Positions 24,227-36,515 of a DNA stretch of 64,000 nucleotides are shown in pieces (within the stretch, counting starts at the first letter, position 1; every line of letters starts with the position of its first letter). The stretch comes from Gigaspora margarita (taxonomy: Eukaryota; Glomeromycota; Glomeromycetes; Diversisporales; Gigasporaceae). The notes beneath the pieces are model-generated. The model searched no databases and was not told where the DNA came from. It worked only from the letters and a program-made list of their open reading frames with translations. The position numbers and the translations under genes are program-made. Where the stretch lies: positions 325,880 to 389,879 of the forward strand of contig WTPW01000443.1 of the NCBI GenBank assembly GCA_009809945.1, read 5' to 3'.

Positions 24227-25700
24227 TTATAAGCTATATTGGTTCTCAAAATGTTCTACTATGTGGTCCTTTACTTCTACTTTATTGTTTAACAGTAACT
24301 TCTCGCCTTTGTTTACTACTAATCTATCTATTACTATCTTATCTCTGTATCTATCCAATATACTATTTAGTATCTTCCTTTGGTCTGATACAATCATTTT
24401 ACCTCGTGCTTCTATATTTCTTCTCATATTCTTTTCCTTAGCCTTATTTTGTATCATGTTCCATATGTTATATTCTCTTTTCCACTTTTCTGCTAACTTT
24501 TTCTCTAATTCCTCTAACCAGACTATATAACTGTTTTGTGCCAAATTCTCCTTTTCTAAACTTTGTTGAATTGAGTATTGATTGCTCCTTTCAATGCTTT
24601 TCCTTATACTGTGTTTGTTTCTTCTACAAAGTTTACTCAAGGTTTTAATTCTATTCCTTATTTTTTGCAATTTCTCACTTTGCAAACTCTGGATCATGCC
24701 TTTGGCTTTGCACTTTTTCAGAAGATGCTTGCTGACTGATGCAATAATACTTTCTTTGATATATTTCCACTCTTGTCTAGTACCTCCTAGCTATGCACCT
24801 TTTTGATATCATTGTCTTTCTGGTACTCTCTCCAATTCACTTCTAATCTCTTATCCAAGTGTTTGGCATATGCTGTCCAGTTTTTGTTCTTTATATTTTT
24901 TGCATCTAACTTGATTCTTTTTGTTTTGGCTCTCCTATATGCTCTAGCTCTTATGCAACCCCTATTTATGTCAGTAAAGATTTTGGTTACTACTAGGTCA
25001 TAATTACTTATTGCTGTCTCAGATATGTCCAAGGTGTATGTCTTGAGTATGTTGTTTTGAATTCTCTAAACAGCTATATATAATCAATATGAGTTTCTAT
25101 TCTCTTCTTTTCCATGTAGGTTTTACTTCTTCTTGCTTCTACTATTTGTGTGAATCTATTAGACCCTTATTTGAAATAAAATAGAACATATTTTCTGATT
25201 CTCTATTTCTTTCTACTTCACGTTCTCTTAATAGGCTTCTTTTTGCCACTTATGATTGAAATCTCTCAATATTATGAATTTCCATTCTCTTTTATAGTTT
25301 TGGTCTGTTTTGAATAAATTTCCATATTTTCCTCTTTATATCTGCATTATTCAGGGGAGCATACAATACAGTTATACTATAATCAAATCTTTTGAATATT
25401 AAGTCCACTTTCAATGTGTATGCCCTAAACTTTTCTACTTTTGCTAAATATTTTGAGCACTTGATTCCAATCATTAAATTGATACCAAATTCCTTCTTTT
25501 TTTACTCAATTTATTCTGTCTATATGCTCAATATTTCTGATTCATTATTTAATATTAATTTTTTTCTTTTTTGCTATATTTGTTTTGCAAATTCCCAGGA
25601 AATCTATTATATTTTTCTTTATTATATTAATAATTGCCTTAAGCTTAACCTTGTTACCCTTGATCCTATTGATGTTATATGTCCCTATTTTACATAAAGA
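24227..25700 (-). pseudogene. Endonuclease and EN-RT linker of the old LINE
   Basis: On the minus strand, 25474-25292 encodes a segment with ITVLYAPLNNADIKRKIW, the strand-turn block of AP-type endonucleases (VYAP-like). The stretch 25032-24787 contains a KNWTAYAKHL-like block, which lies after the endonuclease in LINE ORF2 and resembles the KENWENF block of the intact-looking LINE at 55.5 kb. Then 24697-24227 is an open Lys/Glu-rich linker of about 156 codons leading to the RT. The several frames show decay. The endonuclease of such elements nicks target DNA to prime reverse transcription. Confidence 0.6.
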
Positions 25701-27900
25701 CAATTTTCTTTTTCAATGTAACTCTCTAACTTTCACTTCTTTTTCTTTTTTGCTTTCTTGAACCCCTCTTGACTTCAGACCCTCTTTCAACTTTTCTTTC
25801 TCTTCTGTTTAATTGGGGGTTTTTTATCTTCTTTTTTCTTTATACACATTCTGTGTATAACCTCTATCTTTCTTGAAGCTTCAAAGACTCCTCTTTGTTC
25901 CTAAAAAAATATATCTATCTCTCTTTCTATGCTATGCTGCTTTACTTGTTTCTCCTTTTTTATTTTGCACTGTAAGCCTTAAGTTTGTTGCACCTTGTCA
26001 AATAGTAGACTCATGCTATCTACTATTATTCTGTAATTCAACTGGTGTGCTATTAGGAGTAATTAGGGCTCACTAGCCCTTTAATTGTTCTTTCCAACTC
26101 CTTCAATTTCATACATATCTCCTCATTTACATTACTTCTTTTAGTACTCTGTCGCTATATCTTTATACACTTTTTCCTTTCTATTCTATATTTTGTACTT
26201 CTCTTTATGCATTTTTTAAATTGACAATTTTTGTTTCTCTGTTCTATAATCTTTGTTTTCTTAGTTTTTTCATTTTCCCTTTGAAACTTTTTCTCTACAT
26301 TTGCTATCATTTGTTCCTTTCATACAATGCTTGCTCTTCCATACTCTTTTATACTCCAACTTTATTTCTTTATATTCTTCATCACCTCATAAGCTGAATT
26401 CCACTACTCAGTTTTGTGTTATAGTAGTATATTCCTGACTCTCCACTTTTGTCAGGTCTTCCTGAACTCAAAGTATACTATTGCTATTTTTCTTTGGTTA
26501 CCATAACATTGTTTATAATATAGACTGTCTTTGTGTTTACTCTGCTTAGTTGCCTTAATAGTAGTGCATCAATTGCATGTTTCAGTATATTGGCTATTTT
26601 TGTTTTATACTAATTTCTTTTCATTAATTCCTACTAGTCAAATCTGTTTATTGTTATGTATAACAATTTTCTATTTTCTAATGCAATAGCCCATTTGCTT
26701 TTCCAATTCTGTTTTCTTTTCTCATTCTTAAACATAACTTGTAAATGGGCTGCACTACTCATTTTTCTTCCTCTCCATTGGATAATTGATACACTACCAA
26801 AAAAATTTAATTCTTTCTAAAGTATGTGCGGTAACATATCTCTGGGTATATCTCATACTGTATATATTCCATTTAGCCTTTCTCTGCCTTTTTTGATAAC
26901 TCTATTTTCCGCCTTTAAAACTTGTGTACTTTGTGTCAATACATCTACCTCTTGCTCGACATTAGTCATTTTCCCTTCTTCATTGCTTGTCTTTTCATTA
27001 GAGTGTTTAATCTTATTGTTTATACAAGTTGTTGGAGTTGTTGACTCTGTACATATATTCGTAATCTCTGCTGTACTGCTTATTTTTTTCTTGATACTAT
27101 AATCTAGTGTACTACACTGCTTTTAGCATTATTTTCTTTTTAATTTGAGTCTTCTTACGCTCTTTTCTTTTCTTATTTGTAATAACTTGTATTTCTTTTA
27201 ACTGCTTCTCTATTAGGTCATAGTAATTTTCTAATAGAGTCTAATAAGACATATATATCTCTTTCGCTAATATTACTTTTATTGCTTTTGCTAACTCAGT
27301 ATCTACTATCTTTGATTTTGTATATGTAGTAATTAAATACTTTATACATTTCTGCATGTCACATCTGAGTGCATCACAGCTGCCTTTAAAGAACTTTACT
27401 TTCCAGTCTGGTACCTGTTTGATATTTATTTATCCTCTACTAATCTCATTATTTTCTAGTTTTTGAAAATTTCCACATTTATGTATTTATTTGTTTGTTT
27501 TGTTGTGGCCAGTTTGTTATTGCTTATTTGTTTGTTTGTTTGTTTTTTATATGCATCTACTTGCTTATGTAATCTGTTGATGATCTGCACTACCAGGTTT
27601 CAGCTAACTCTCACTTTTTACAAATTATTTCCTTTGTATTTTCTTTGTGTATAACTATCAAATCAAATAGGTTTTTAGTTAATATTGTATTAACAAACTG
27701 CGAAAATTTTTCTTGCTGCTTTTTTTTGTCCTTGTCTATATTATTAACTACTATATTATTTTCTTGTGTTTTCTTCTCTATTGATTGTCTTTGTTTTTGT
27801 CAATCTACAAGAAGTTTTCTACATCTTTATATTTTTCCAAAGGTTCTATTTCATTGAGACTACTTCCTTTATCATTAGATTAAGTTTTGTCCTATGTTGT
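25700..27900 (-). pseudogene. Probable ORF1 region of the old LINE
   Basis: This stretch is T-rich on the plus strand and Lys/Glu-rich when read on the minus strand, upstream of the endonuclease remnant. No intact frame or zinc knuckle could be recognised. It is assigned to ORF1 only by position and composition. Confidence 0.35.
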
Positions 27901-27904
27901 AGTA

Positions 27905-28631
27905 CAGTCTAATCTCGATATAATCACCCTCTTGAAAAACAGAAATTAGGTGATTATAACAAGAGATGATTATAAATAATAAACTCTATATAGTCACTTT
28001 AATAATAAATAGCAAAATAATGTGATTATAAAAAATTTTAAATGTTCACAAATCGTTGCTACATATAAACCTTTATTTTTTATAATCAAATTGATTACTG
28101 CGCATTAATAAAAGTTGTTCTATATAATAAATTACATATATAGTAAAATTTTTATAATTTTTGAAGTAACTTTTATTATGTTGTTTTATATTTTTTGTTA
28201 TATAAAAAAAATTAAAAAATTTTTATTTTTTTTCATATTAAGTAAAATGTAAATTAACATAATAAAAATTACTTCAAAAATTATAAAAATTGATTTGCTT
28301 ATAAATAAATAAAGATTTATATGTAGCAACAATTAATGATCGATTAGATGAGTATTTTATTAACTAATTTTTAAAAAAATTATATATACGTTTTTTAAAT
28401 TTTTAATTTTTATTATTAATATTTAACCTATATTATGTTCTTTTGTGACTTTATCAAGGTAAATTTAATATAATTTTATGACTTTTGTTTTCAAAAATAG
28501 TGTGATAGTGATTATAAAGTGATTGTGAGCATATAGAGAGTAAAATAATATAAATTTATTTGGTAAATAAAAAAAAGTAATTATAATAAGATTGTGACTA
28601 TATTGAGAGTAACTATAACAAGATCAGACTG
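27905..28631. mobile_element. pogo-type MITE
   Basis: The ends read CAGTCTAATCTCGATATAAT and, on the other strand of the right end, CAGTCTGATCTTGTTATAGT. TA precedes the left end, but TT follows the right end, so the duplication is degraded. The inside is AT-rich and partly palindromic, with GTGATTATAA-like words repeated. It sits in the 5' side of the decayed LINE. Confidence 0.6.
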
Positions 28632-28746
28632 TTTTTTGTTTTAATTGGTTCTTAAAATTCTATGTATTTTGTTATTATTTTCCTTGGCTTCAAATTTGGA
28701 CCAGAAGATTAGCAGAAAGAGTTTTTTTAGTATGATTACTGTATAT

Positions 28747-29278
28747 ATATATATATTTTTTTTTTTTACTTCAAATACCCTACTGCCACATCTATGCCCT
28801 TATCGCATGATGTATCAGCATCGCCAAATCACCATACACAGGGGGCTTCTCCTGAGAGAGCATGGCTTAAGATCGATATTTTACCTGGATACCTTTAATG
28901 GCCCTAAGGGTGGTGTTCTGCACCAACTGCCGGAGTAGTCAGATCATCGCAACCTAACCGGAATTTAAGCAATTCGGCTCGACAGCGCCACAAGTTCATG
29001 TAGTATCACGAATATCAGACTTGGGCCTCATATTACATCTTGTGGAACTTCAGTTATTCCAAATCGGGTTCTAACACGTTTCTCAGCACCGCCACAGATT
29101 TGATAATGGTAACTGCCCAATTAAGTCTGTCTGTAGACGTCCTGGGTCCCTGTTTTCCCACGGTGTTTCAGTTCTCTAACCGGCTAGTTTTTTCCATTTC
29201 GCCTCTAGGGGGATTTGAACTGGCAACCTTCAATTTGCATCCTGGGAGCATAACTGCTATGCTATCGACCCACAGGAC
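28747..29278 (-). mobile_element. tRNA-derived SINE with 15-bp target duplication
   Basis: ATGATTACTGTATAT occurs exactly at 28732-28746 and 29279-29293. A T run (about 28756-28768) next to the left copy is the poly-A tail of an insert read on the minus strand. Its 5' end on the minus strand carries a pol III promoter: A box TAGCATAGCAGTTA (about 29265-29252) and B box AGTTCAAATCC (about 29220-29210). This is a degraded tRNA head that no longer folds clearly. The 530-bp body is G+C-rich compared with everything around it, which suggests a recent or conserved insert. Open frames in it are fortuitous. It would be mobilised by a LINE. Confidence 0.8.
29210..29265 (-). promoter_or_regulatory. Internal pol III promoter (A and B boxes) of the SINE
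   Basis: On the minus strand TAGCATAGCAGTTA fits the A-box pattern TRGCNNAGYNGG in its core. About 31 bases later AGTTCAAATCC fits the B-box pattern GGTTCRANNCC at most positions. Spacing and order are as in tRNA genes. Confidence 0.65.
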
Positions 29279-29294
29279 ATGATTACTGTATATT

Positions 29295-30130
29295 AAACTT
29301 CTAACTAATCTAAAAAATTTAGTCTACTTTAAATATTGAAGTACCCAATGTATGTGTGGATATTTTTTTCTGATTTAAAGTTACATTAGATGTACAAATA
29401 TATTCTTTGTACAAATTTTCTAATAATCTTTTATTATTGATAAGGCAATAGAAGTAACTGGCAATAACAGGTCAAGTTATAAAAACTTTATAACTAAATT
29501 ACTAGTAAAAATGCTCTGTTATTATTTTGATTATGAAAAGCTTGGAGAATAAAATTATATTAATTTCTTTGTATGTAAAGTACATTAATATTATTTTTTA
29601 TTCATCAACTCTTTATGCTAATTTCTTATACCAAAATTTTAAGAAAGCTGACCTATGAAAACTCTATAGTTAACATAACTAATATACAACAAAACTTCAC
29701 TTGGAGCAGCTAGAACTCAAGAATAATCTCATATACTTGGTAGTAACTGAAATAAAAATGAAAAGAACTTGAACCCTTATGGGAAAGGTCTCCTGGCAAA
29801 GGACTCTAATATTACCAAACAAAAAACAAAGGTCAAAATTATACACATTAGTATAATATCAGGTACTCAATATATATAATATATATATACGATATGTACT
29901 CGATATGTATAAGATATATTTATATATGTACCCAATATGTGTAGAGTTCATATAGGATATCAGACACATGTTGTGCACATATAGTATACATATAGTATAT
30001 ATATCCTATATATATCCGGTATATATCATATATATATATTTTGTAATATATTAGCATAGCAGAAGTTCATTTTGATTAGTTGACAAAACACCCAGAAAAA
30101 ATGTTGAGCATACCTTGAATAAAGTATTGG
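29295..30130. other. AT-rich DNA with TATGTAC-type microsatellite
   Basis: Positions 29865-30045 are a degenerate run of ATATGTAC/ATATAT words (for example GTACTCGATATGTATAAGAT). Related GGGTACC-ATATATAT words recur near 41285 and 41445. No gene is seen. Confidence 0.4.
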
Positions 30131-30137
30131 CCATACC

Positions 30138-30311
30138 AGGACCCCGAAATATACATAGATAGATCAGGTTAATTATAGAGTTACTAAAAAAGAAAAGATC
30201 TGAAAAAACTTCAAAATAAGCAAAAAATTACTATAAATAGAAAAGATCTGCATAAAAATCTCAAAATAAGCAAATTCATACCTGACCTATCTATGTATAT
30301 TTCGGGGTCCT
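30138..30311. mobile_element. 174-bp hAT MITE with exact 8-bp duplication
   Basis: GCCATACC lies at 30130-30137 and 30312-30319. The inverted ends start AGGACCCCGAAATATACATA and match the right end for about 25 bp. Internal AAAAGATCTG-like repeats are present. It shares its terminus with the larger element at 18509-22011, for which it may be a short non-autonomous derivative. Confidence 0.8.
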
Positions 30312-30319
30312 GCCATACC

Positions 30320-31480
30320 CAGACAAGAATTTATTGCTTTCAAAAAATTAGTTAATACTTTCTGAAGACATGTATTATAGACTACAACACATTAATTTGC
30401 TTCATAATAGCTACATTAATTTATCTATTACAATATATATACTATTCTTTTCATAATAAGTATATTAATTTACAATAAACAATTAAGTTTCATAATACAT
30501 TATTAAACTAGATTCAGGATACATGAACATTTCTAATCACTACTACTATAGATGTTGTACTGTATTTATAAGCTATACTTATAACCTAAATAAATATAAC
30601 AAAAAAAATTAAAGTACAGTTTAGTATGTAGTTTGAAATAGTATTTTTATTAGGCAAGCAAAACTAGTAAAAATAAAATTTTGCAACTTTACACACCAAT
30701 TGCTTAGATTGCCGAACTACCTTCTGACCTTTTAAAATCTTTGCGTCTTATCTTGATCTTGAAACTTCTGTATCCTACTGTTAAAAAACAGTAAACCCAA
30801 GGTAAAATACTACCATTTCAAGTTGATTTCTATATTATGTATTACAATAAAAAATTTCTCATATGATATAATAATTTTTACTTATAAAAGTACTTTAAAA
30901 ATTACAGTTGACTATATAAAAAAAAATTATTACCAATCATATTTAGTTTAATTTTAGCCAATCAAAATGAACTTCTGCTATGCTTAATATATCATGGACC
31001 TGATATATATAGTAAACAAATATCTTATACATATCAGAAATATGTTTTTATAAATTTCTAATTATTATTAGAGCATTAGTTCATAGTGACCCATCGCTCA
31101 CAATTAACAAATATTGAGCACATGATTCATGTAATCAATTTTTATTGGCTGATTATATTATTTAATAAAATTAAGAGCAATAAATCCCAATTCAGATCTG
31201 ATCAGAATAATATAGTAATATTAATAAAACAATTTTAATTTTTTATAACTCAAATCAATTATATCATAAAAAAAACTATACATATAAAAAAAAATTAATA
31301 TTGCAATGAACAATATAACTATAAAAAAAAACTAATACCATGATGAACACATAACTATATCTATATAAGTTATAAAAAAAAATTTACAACAAAAAATATA
31401 ACTATATATAAAAAATTATGATATCATGATAATTTCAAGAAAATGAAGTTAATATAAAGTTTTGAAAAGTATATTAGCTA
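30320..31480. other. AT-rich DNA, nothing recognised
   Basis: Some words are shared with 30050-30130 (TTCATTTTGATTAG and, inverted near 30955-30985, CCAATCAAAATGAACTTCTG). This suggests that an inverted-repeat element spans about 30045-30985 and that the MITE at 30138 landed in it. No coding region is seen. Confidence 0.35.
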
Positions 31481-31489
31481 ATCCTCTTT

Positions 31490-32026
31490 CTAATTCAAGA
31501 ATATTACAACCAGATTTAAAATTTTTAAAAATAATAGTACCAAACTAACAAAAGTCTAAAATCACTAACAAAACTGGAACTACAGCCTTAGCCCAAAATC
31601 TTTACAAACTCTGTACCAACTGACCAAAGCTCAGTATCTTCAAATCCCAGATTTTCTGAAAACAACAACAAAAGCCAGAATTTTCATACTTCAAAACAAT
31701 GGTACCAGAATGATAAAAGCCCAAAGACTATAATGCTAAATATGAAAGCCCTAAATTTTCATACTTCTTAAACAACAGTACCAATAACAAAAGCCTAATC
31801 TTTATCAGTTTTCTAATGAAGCAAACCTAAAAAATAAAAAAAAGAAAGAGTTTGTTCAAAAAAAAACAAAACAATAACATATCTCAAAAAGAACTATAGT
31901 ACCAAACAATGAAGCCCCAGAATTTCTATACGCCTTAAACAATAGTATCAAATAATAAAAGCCCAGATCTATCAAAATTTTTATCCCAAAAAAAAAGTAT
32001 TAGTTTAAAAAAAAAAACCAAACAAA
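31490..32026. repeat. Degenerate A-rich tandem repeat (~100 bp)
   Basis: Loose copies of a unit with ACAAAAGCCCAAA, TTTTCATACTTC and AACAATAGTACCA recur about every 90-110 bp, up to the assembly gap. Confidence 0.55.
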
Positions 32027-32203
32027 NNNNNNNNNNNNNNNNNNNNNNNNNNNNNNNNNNNNNNNNNNNNNNNNNNNNNNNNNNNNNNNNNNNNNNNNNN
32101 NNNNNNNNNNNNNNNNNNNNNNNNNNNNNNNNNNNNNNNNNNNNNNNNNNNNNNNNNNNNNNNNNNNNNNNNNNNNNNNNNNNNNNNNNNNNNNNNNNNN
32201 NNN
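32027..32203. other. Assembly gap of 177 N
   Basis: A run of unknown bases is flanked by poly-A-rich low-complexity sequence on both sides. The gap lies within the degenerate tandem repeat, so the true length may differ. Any translation through it is meaningless. Confidence 0.99.
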
Positions 32204-32879
32204 AAAAAAGCAAACAATGAAAAAAATATCTTGAAGGATCTGGTTTAAAATTTCACTATCAGGCCTTCTAGAAGACAAATCTACAGAAAGTAATATTTTA
32301 GTTCAAAGAAAAAAAACCCTATTTATCTTACAAAATTCTGGTTTCAATTGCCAAAACAAACACGATTTGTGACAGTTTTAGGGTTCTAATTCAAGGCTTC
32401 AACTATGGTTCCAATGATGACTCAACTCCAATGACAGTCTAGTAATGGTTCTAGTGATAACTCCAATAATGAAACCCTTAAAGAGAAGAAAAAAAAAAGC
32501 TATTTAATCAAAAATAAAAAAAACAAGTGCAAAAAAAAAACAAGCAAAAAAAAACAATAATTATCAAAAGGATATTATTGTTTATATATAATTGCTGATC
32601 TTAAAAATGATTGGCTAATCATATAGGGTCGCAATAGCAATCATATGCGCAGATTTGTAGATCACCCTAAAATTTTTGACACACTTAAATTTGACTCTAA
32701 ATAGTGCATCAGTAATTTGATACTAAGATTAACCAATCAAATTTCATAAATTTGAAACCTATCGTTAGGAGGAGAAAAAGCATTAACCAATACACTTTGC
32801 AAAATGCCACATTGAACTAGAATAATAAACTTGAATCAGAAAGGCAAACAGTATTAGCAATGCAAGAACACCACATTGA

Positions 32880-33500
32880 CTTCTCTGGACAAAAAGCATT
32901 AACTAGTGTAGTTTGCAAGAACACTATATTATTGTTTTTGTAGTTTGAAAGTGAAGGTGAAATGGATTGATCCAGAAATCTGAATCTGGGCTAGAACTGG
33001 TACGAAGATAAGTACCAGCTTTTGGTTTTATTTTTTTCTTATACTTTTCATTTTTTTAACTAACTTCTTTTTTCTAGATTTTATAGTTCACTAGTGAGAG
33101 TGAAATAGTGTAGTGAAAAACTAAACCTGGGCAGTACAATGATAAGTACCGCTTCTAATTTTTTTTTTACTTGGTTGTTTTGTTATTTTAATTCTGCTAC
33201 TAACATTTTTCTTTTACAGCTTTGTACTTTGTTAGAAAGGTAAAATGATGATGAGAAAGCTAATCTGGAACCTAAAAGGAACTGGCACAAAGATAAGTAC
33301 CAGTTCTAGTCTTTCTTTTTTCTTGTTGTGTGCTATTATTTGAATTCTTTTTAATGACAAGAAAGCCGGGATTAGAAGATCCAGAACCAGAAAGAAACTG
33401 GCACAAAAATAAGTACCAATTTTAGTTTATTTTTTTTGTTGATTTGTTATTTTAAATTCTGTTACTAATATTTTTTTTCTTTTATAGCTTTGTCTTTGCT
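32880..33500. repeat. Four degenerate copies of a ~135-bp unit
   Basis: Each unit holds ACTGGCACAAAGATAAGTACC-like sequence followed by a T-rich stretch. The word TAAGTACC occurs at 33009, 33143, 33294 and 33410, spaced 134, 151 and 116 bp. It is non-coding. Confidence 0.75.
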
Positions 33501-33821
33501 GGGAAGGGTAAAATGGACCAAATGTTGAAATTGTGATGCATCTTACCGGTTTCTTGTATTTTGGTCCTTATTTTTTGGTTATTGAAACTAACTTCACTTT
33601 TTTTTCCTAGGTTCTTATATCACAGCAGAATGCATGGATCTATAAGGTTATATCATGGCCATTATGGCAATTGGATTTTTTATAAAAGCATAATATTGAG
33701 AATTTGTGGCAGTGTCACAGCATTGTCACTATATATTATATAGTTGTCATGTTACAAATATGGGTTGTATTGTATAGTTTCATAAAAATGCATTAAAATA
33801 AAGTTTATATTTGTAATTATA

Positions 33822-33897
33822 TAATTTTATTATTTTTATTTTATATATAAATATAATTTTATTATTTTTATTTTATATATAAATATAATTTTATTAA
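33822..33897. repeat. 36-bp tandem repeat, two copies
   Basis: A unit built of TATAATTTTATTATTTTTAT and TTTATATATAAA is duplicated head to tail. Confidence 0.8.
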
Positions 33898-33903
33898 AAC
33901 TAT

Positions 33904-34133
33904 GGAAAAATGTATTTGTTGCACCCTGCAATATGCCTTTTTTGTCACAGGTATATTTATAACTCAAAATTTTACTAAGATAACACCTACTGCACTTCTA
34001 ACAAAAAATGATCCTCTCGCAATTCTATATTAATTTTGACCCTAACTCTAACTTAACCTTATTTTAACATTAATAAGGCCTTAAAGCATTATGGGCTAGT
34101 GATGCATTGCAGGTGTGACAAATACATTTTTTC
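33904..34133. mobile_element. Short inverted-repeat element
   Basis: GGAAAAATGTATTTGTTGCA on the left is matched by the complement of the right end with a few changes (AAAAAATGTATTTGTCACACC). The inverted match runs for about 25 bp. No clear target duplication was found. Confidence 0.4.
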
Positions 34134-34351
34134 AAAACTATATATTGATAAATAGCAAAATTAATGATCATTGATTTAATATTAACTGGCTAATATATAT
34201 ACAAAGTTTTCTAACAAAGTCATAATTATCAGTTCTAAGTTAAAATTTTGTATAATCATTAATCACAATAATTTTGTCAAAGATTCATGTGAAATGTGAA
34301 TGTGGCCTCTAACCATCTTTTTTTCGTTAAATAATAATGAAATCACATGAC

Positions 34352-35310
34352 TAGAGGTTGGAACTGGATATATCAACCCAGTTCCAAACCTGGGTCAACC
34401 CGAATTGTTAATAAATCCAGATCTAATTTGAAGAATATTTGACCTGGTACATAAATACAACCAGTTATATATGAACTGGATGTATGAATACAACTGGTTA
34501 AATATAGGATGATCAGTACTCAAATATTGGATATGCGAATTTACACCTATGTTTTGTACTTTTTTTATTTTAAAATCAACACACCTATAGTGATTTGCAC
34601 CTATAGTGGATTTACACCTATGTATTATTATCATGATATGATTCAGGTAAGATAATTTTAATATAATTTTTATTGTATATATTTCATTTTTAATAACAAT
34701 CTATAATCTTACCATAACTACCCAACTATAATGAACCCACCGGAATGATGCAACAATGATGAACCCACTAGAATGACGCAACAGATGATGAACCCACTGG
34801 AACAACACAACAAACATTAACCTGCTAGAACAACACAACAAACTACAAAACCATGAGCTGAAAAGAAAGCAACACCTCAAAGACATTTAAAAAAGCCAAC
34901 ACGAAGAACTTCTATCGCTTTCTATAAATCAGAAAAAAGCATTTTTAACTAAATGTGTTTGTAAACAAAAAGGTTAATAAAATGTGTTTACAAACAAAAA
35001 AGCAAGAATAAAAAAGTAATAGAGGTCACCTCGAAGTAAAGAGCCATGGCACAAAATAAAAAGCAAATGCAAAAAAAAAAACACTGATTATCATCCCTAA
35101 TCACTGTTTTTAAGAATTGTTAAAATTTATCTTTTTTTCGTGTATTTGCAATATTTTTTGATATTAACTGGATTGTATAATAAACCTGGTTTTAGTTTTA
35201 ATTTGGTTTTATGGATAACCAGTTGTGTACCAAATCTGGGTTCAGCCTGGGTTAATTTTTTCAAATATAATACAACCAGTTTTTAAAAATACAACTGGTT
35301 CCAAACTCTA
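34352..35310. mobile_element. hAT-like element with diverged 8-bp duplication
   Basis: The ends TAGAGGTTGGAACTGG and, complemented, TAGAGTTTGGAACCAG are inverted repeats. The flanks CACATGAC (34344-34351) and TGCATGAC (35311-35318) agree at six of eight bases. Subterminal ACAACTGGTT/AACTGGATGT words recur. The interior includes a GAATGATGCAACA-type tandem repeat at about 34735-34850. No transposase frame was recognised. Confidence 0.65.
34735..34850. repeat. ~38-bp tandem repeat, about 3 copies
   Basis: Copies of ATGAACCCACTGGAA followed by GACGCAACA or ACACAACA, with variation, lie within the hAT-like element. Confidence 0.7.
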
Positions 35311-35319
35311 TGCATGACT

Positions 35320-36515
35320 GAATTTATTTTTACTATAAGCCCTGGCCTATTAATTTAGATGCTTGAGATAAATTTTACGATCATATTTTTTAACCAGACT
35401 AAATTAAACATAATAAATATGTATTTATGTTCTTATTTTTGTAAAAATTTTCATACTTACTGAAATAAATTAAAGTGATTAAAATAGACTAATAAGCAAT
35501 GAGTAAGAGTAAAAAGAATAAATAAAACAAATTGTAAAAAAAAACTTATAAATATTTAAGTAAGCTGAAATTTCTGTAATCTCTACCACCTCTATTTCAT
35601 TGCACATGATTCTGTTCATTGGTTTCTAGGTGGGTTCATTGGTTTAATATATATTATTTAAATAGGAAAATAAATTTGACAGATATTTTTGGGGTGAAAT
35701 TGTTATTTATAACCAATCATTATGTGATAATTTTCAGATCTGTGATCTAAAAAAAGGTCCAATTTTATAAATCTGCATATTTGGATCACCATCTAAAATT
35801 TTTCTAAAAAAATAAGTTATTAAAAAAACATAGCAATAATTAAAAATAAATTATTTAAAAATGATAATTAAAAAATAAAAATTAAAAAGCAATAATTTAA
35901 AAAAAAACTAATAATAAATAAAAAATAATAAAAACATTAAGTTAAAAAATCTGTTAAGAAAAACATTAATTTAAAAAAATAATAAAATGGCAAGTTAAAA
36001 AATATTAAATTAAAAAAAGAAAATAACTAACATTTATCACAGATAATTATCACCTGTAATATATAAATAAATAAAAATAAACAATTTTTATTAAATAAAA
36101 GTTAATTTTTTTTATGTTAGGATAAGGGTAAAAGAAAAGGTTAGAATAGTACTTTATATATAATAAAATTTAGCAAGGAATTTTTTTTTGTATAAAAAAA
36201 AGTAGTTTCATAAGCAAATTTTTAGATTAGAAGCAATTTTAGCAATTTTTTAAAAAATTTTTTGTTTTTGTTACATGAAAATTGATTTACATGTTACACC
36301 TGATCCTGAATTTTAATTGGCAAATTGACTACAGGTGATAATCACCTGTAGTGTAAATTAGAAATATTATTAAAAAAAATATTAAAAAAATTAATTTTAG
36401 TTTAAACAAAAAATTTAATAATATAAATAATTTAAATTAAAAAAGAAAAAAAAAGATAATTAAAAGTAAGTACAGTACATACGTAAATAAATAAAAAAAT
36501 ATAAACCATTAAGCA
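35320..36515. other. A-rich non-coding DNA
   Basis: This stretch has long runs of A with AATTAAAAAATAA-type words (35810-36130) and a short inverted pair CAGGTGATAATCACCTG near 36334. No open frame is seen. Confidence 0.35.

Larger units (their letters stand above)
16000..28730 (-). mobile_element. Decayed LINE, minus strand, split by later insertions
   Basis: The plus strand is strikingly T/C-rich, as expected when purine-rich coding sequence lies on the other strand. Read on the minus strand, the order from high to low coordinates is a K/E-rich ORF1-like region (about 25.8-27.9 kb), endonuclease remnants (25.0-25.7), the linker and RT (22.9-24.7), RT end and thumb (22.0-22.1 and 18.0-18.5), RNase H (17.15-17.3) and a K/E-rich tail (16.09-16.31). 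Stops and shifts are frequent. Two hAT-like elements interrupt it (18509-22011, 22127-22934). A pogo MITE (27905-28631) lies near the 5' side; T-rich sequence beyond it may still belong to the LINE. I could not fix the exact ends or the target duplication. Confidence 0.7.

Noticed and set aside
24180..24530. 116-codon plus-strand frame
   Set aside because: It lies opposite the 156-codon minus-strand LINE linker, which is the better candidate.
29195..29275. A functional tRNA gene
   Set aside because: A and B boxes are present, but the acceptor and T stems do not pair cleanly and the segment sits inside a retroposed SINE.
28645..29282. Plus-strand frames of 97 and 80 codons
   Set aside because: They overlap the minus-strand SINE and its target duplication and have no protein similarity that I recognise.
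31935..32278. Open frames across the N run
   Set aside because: Their length is produced by the unknown bases.
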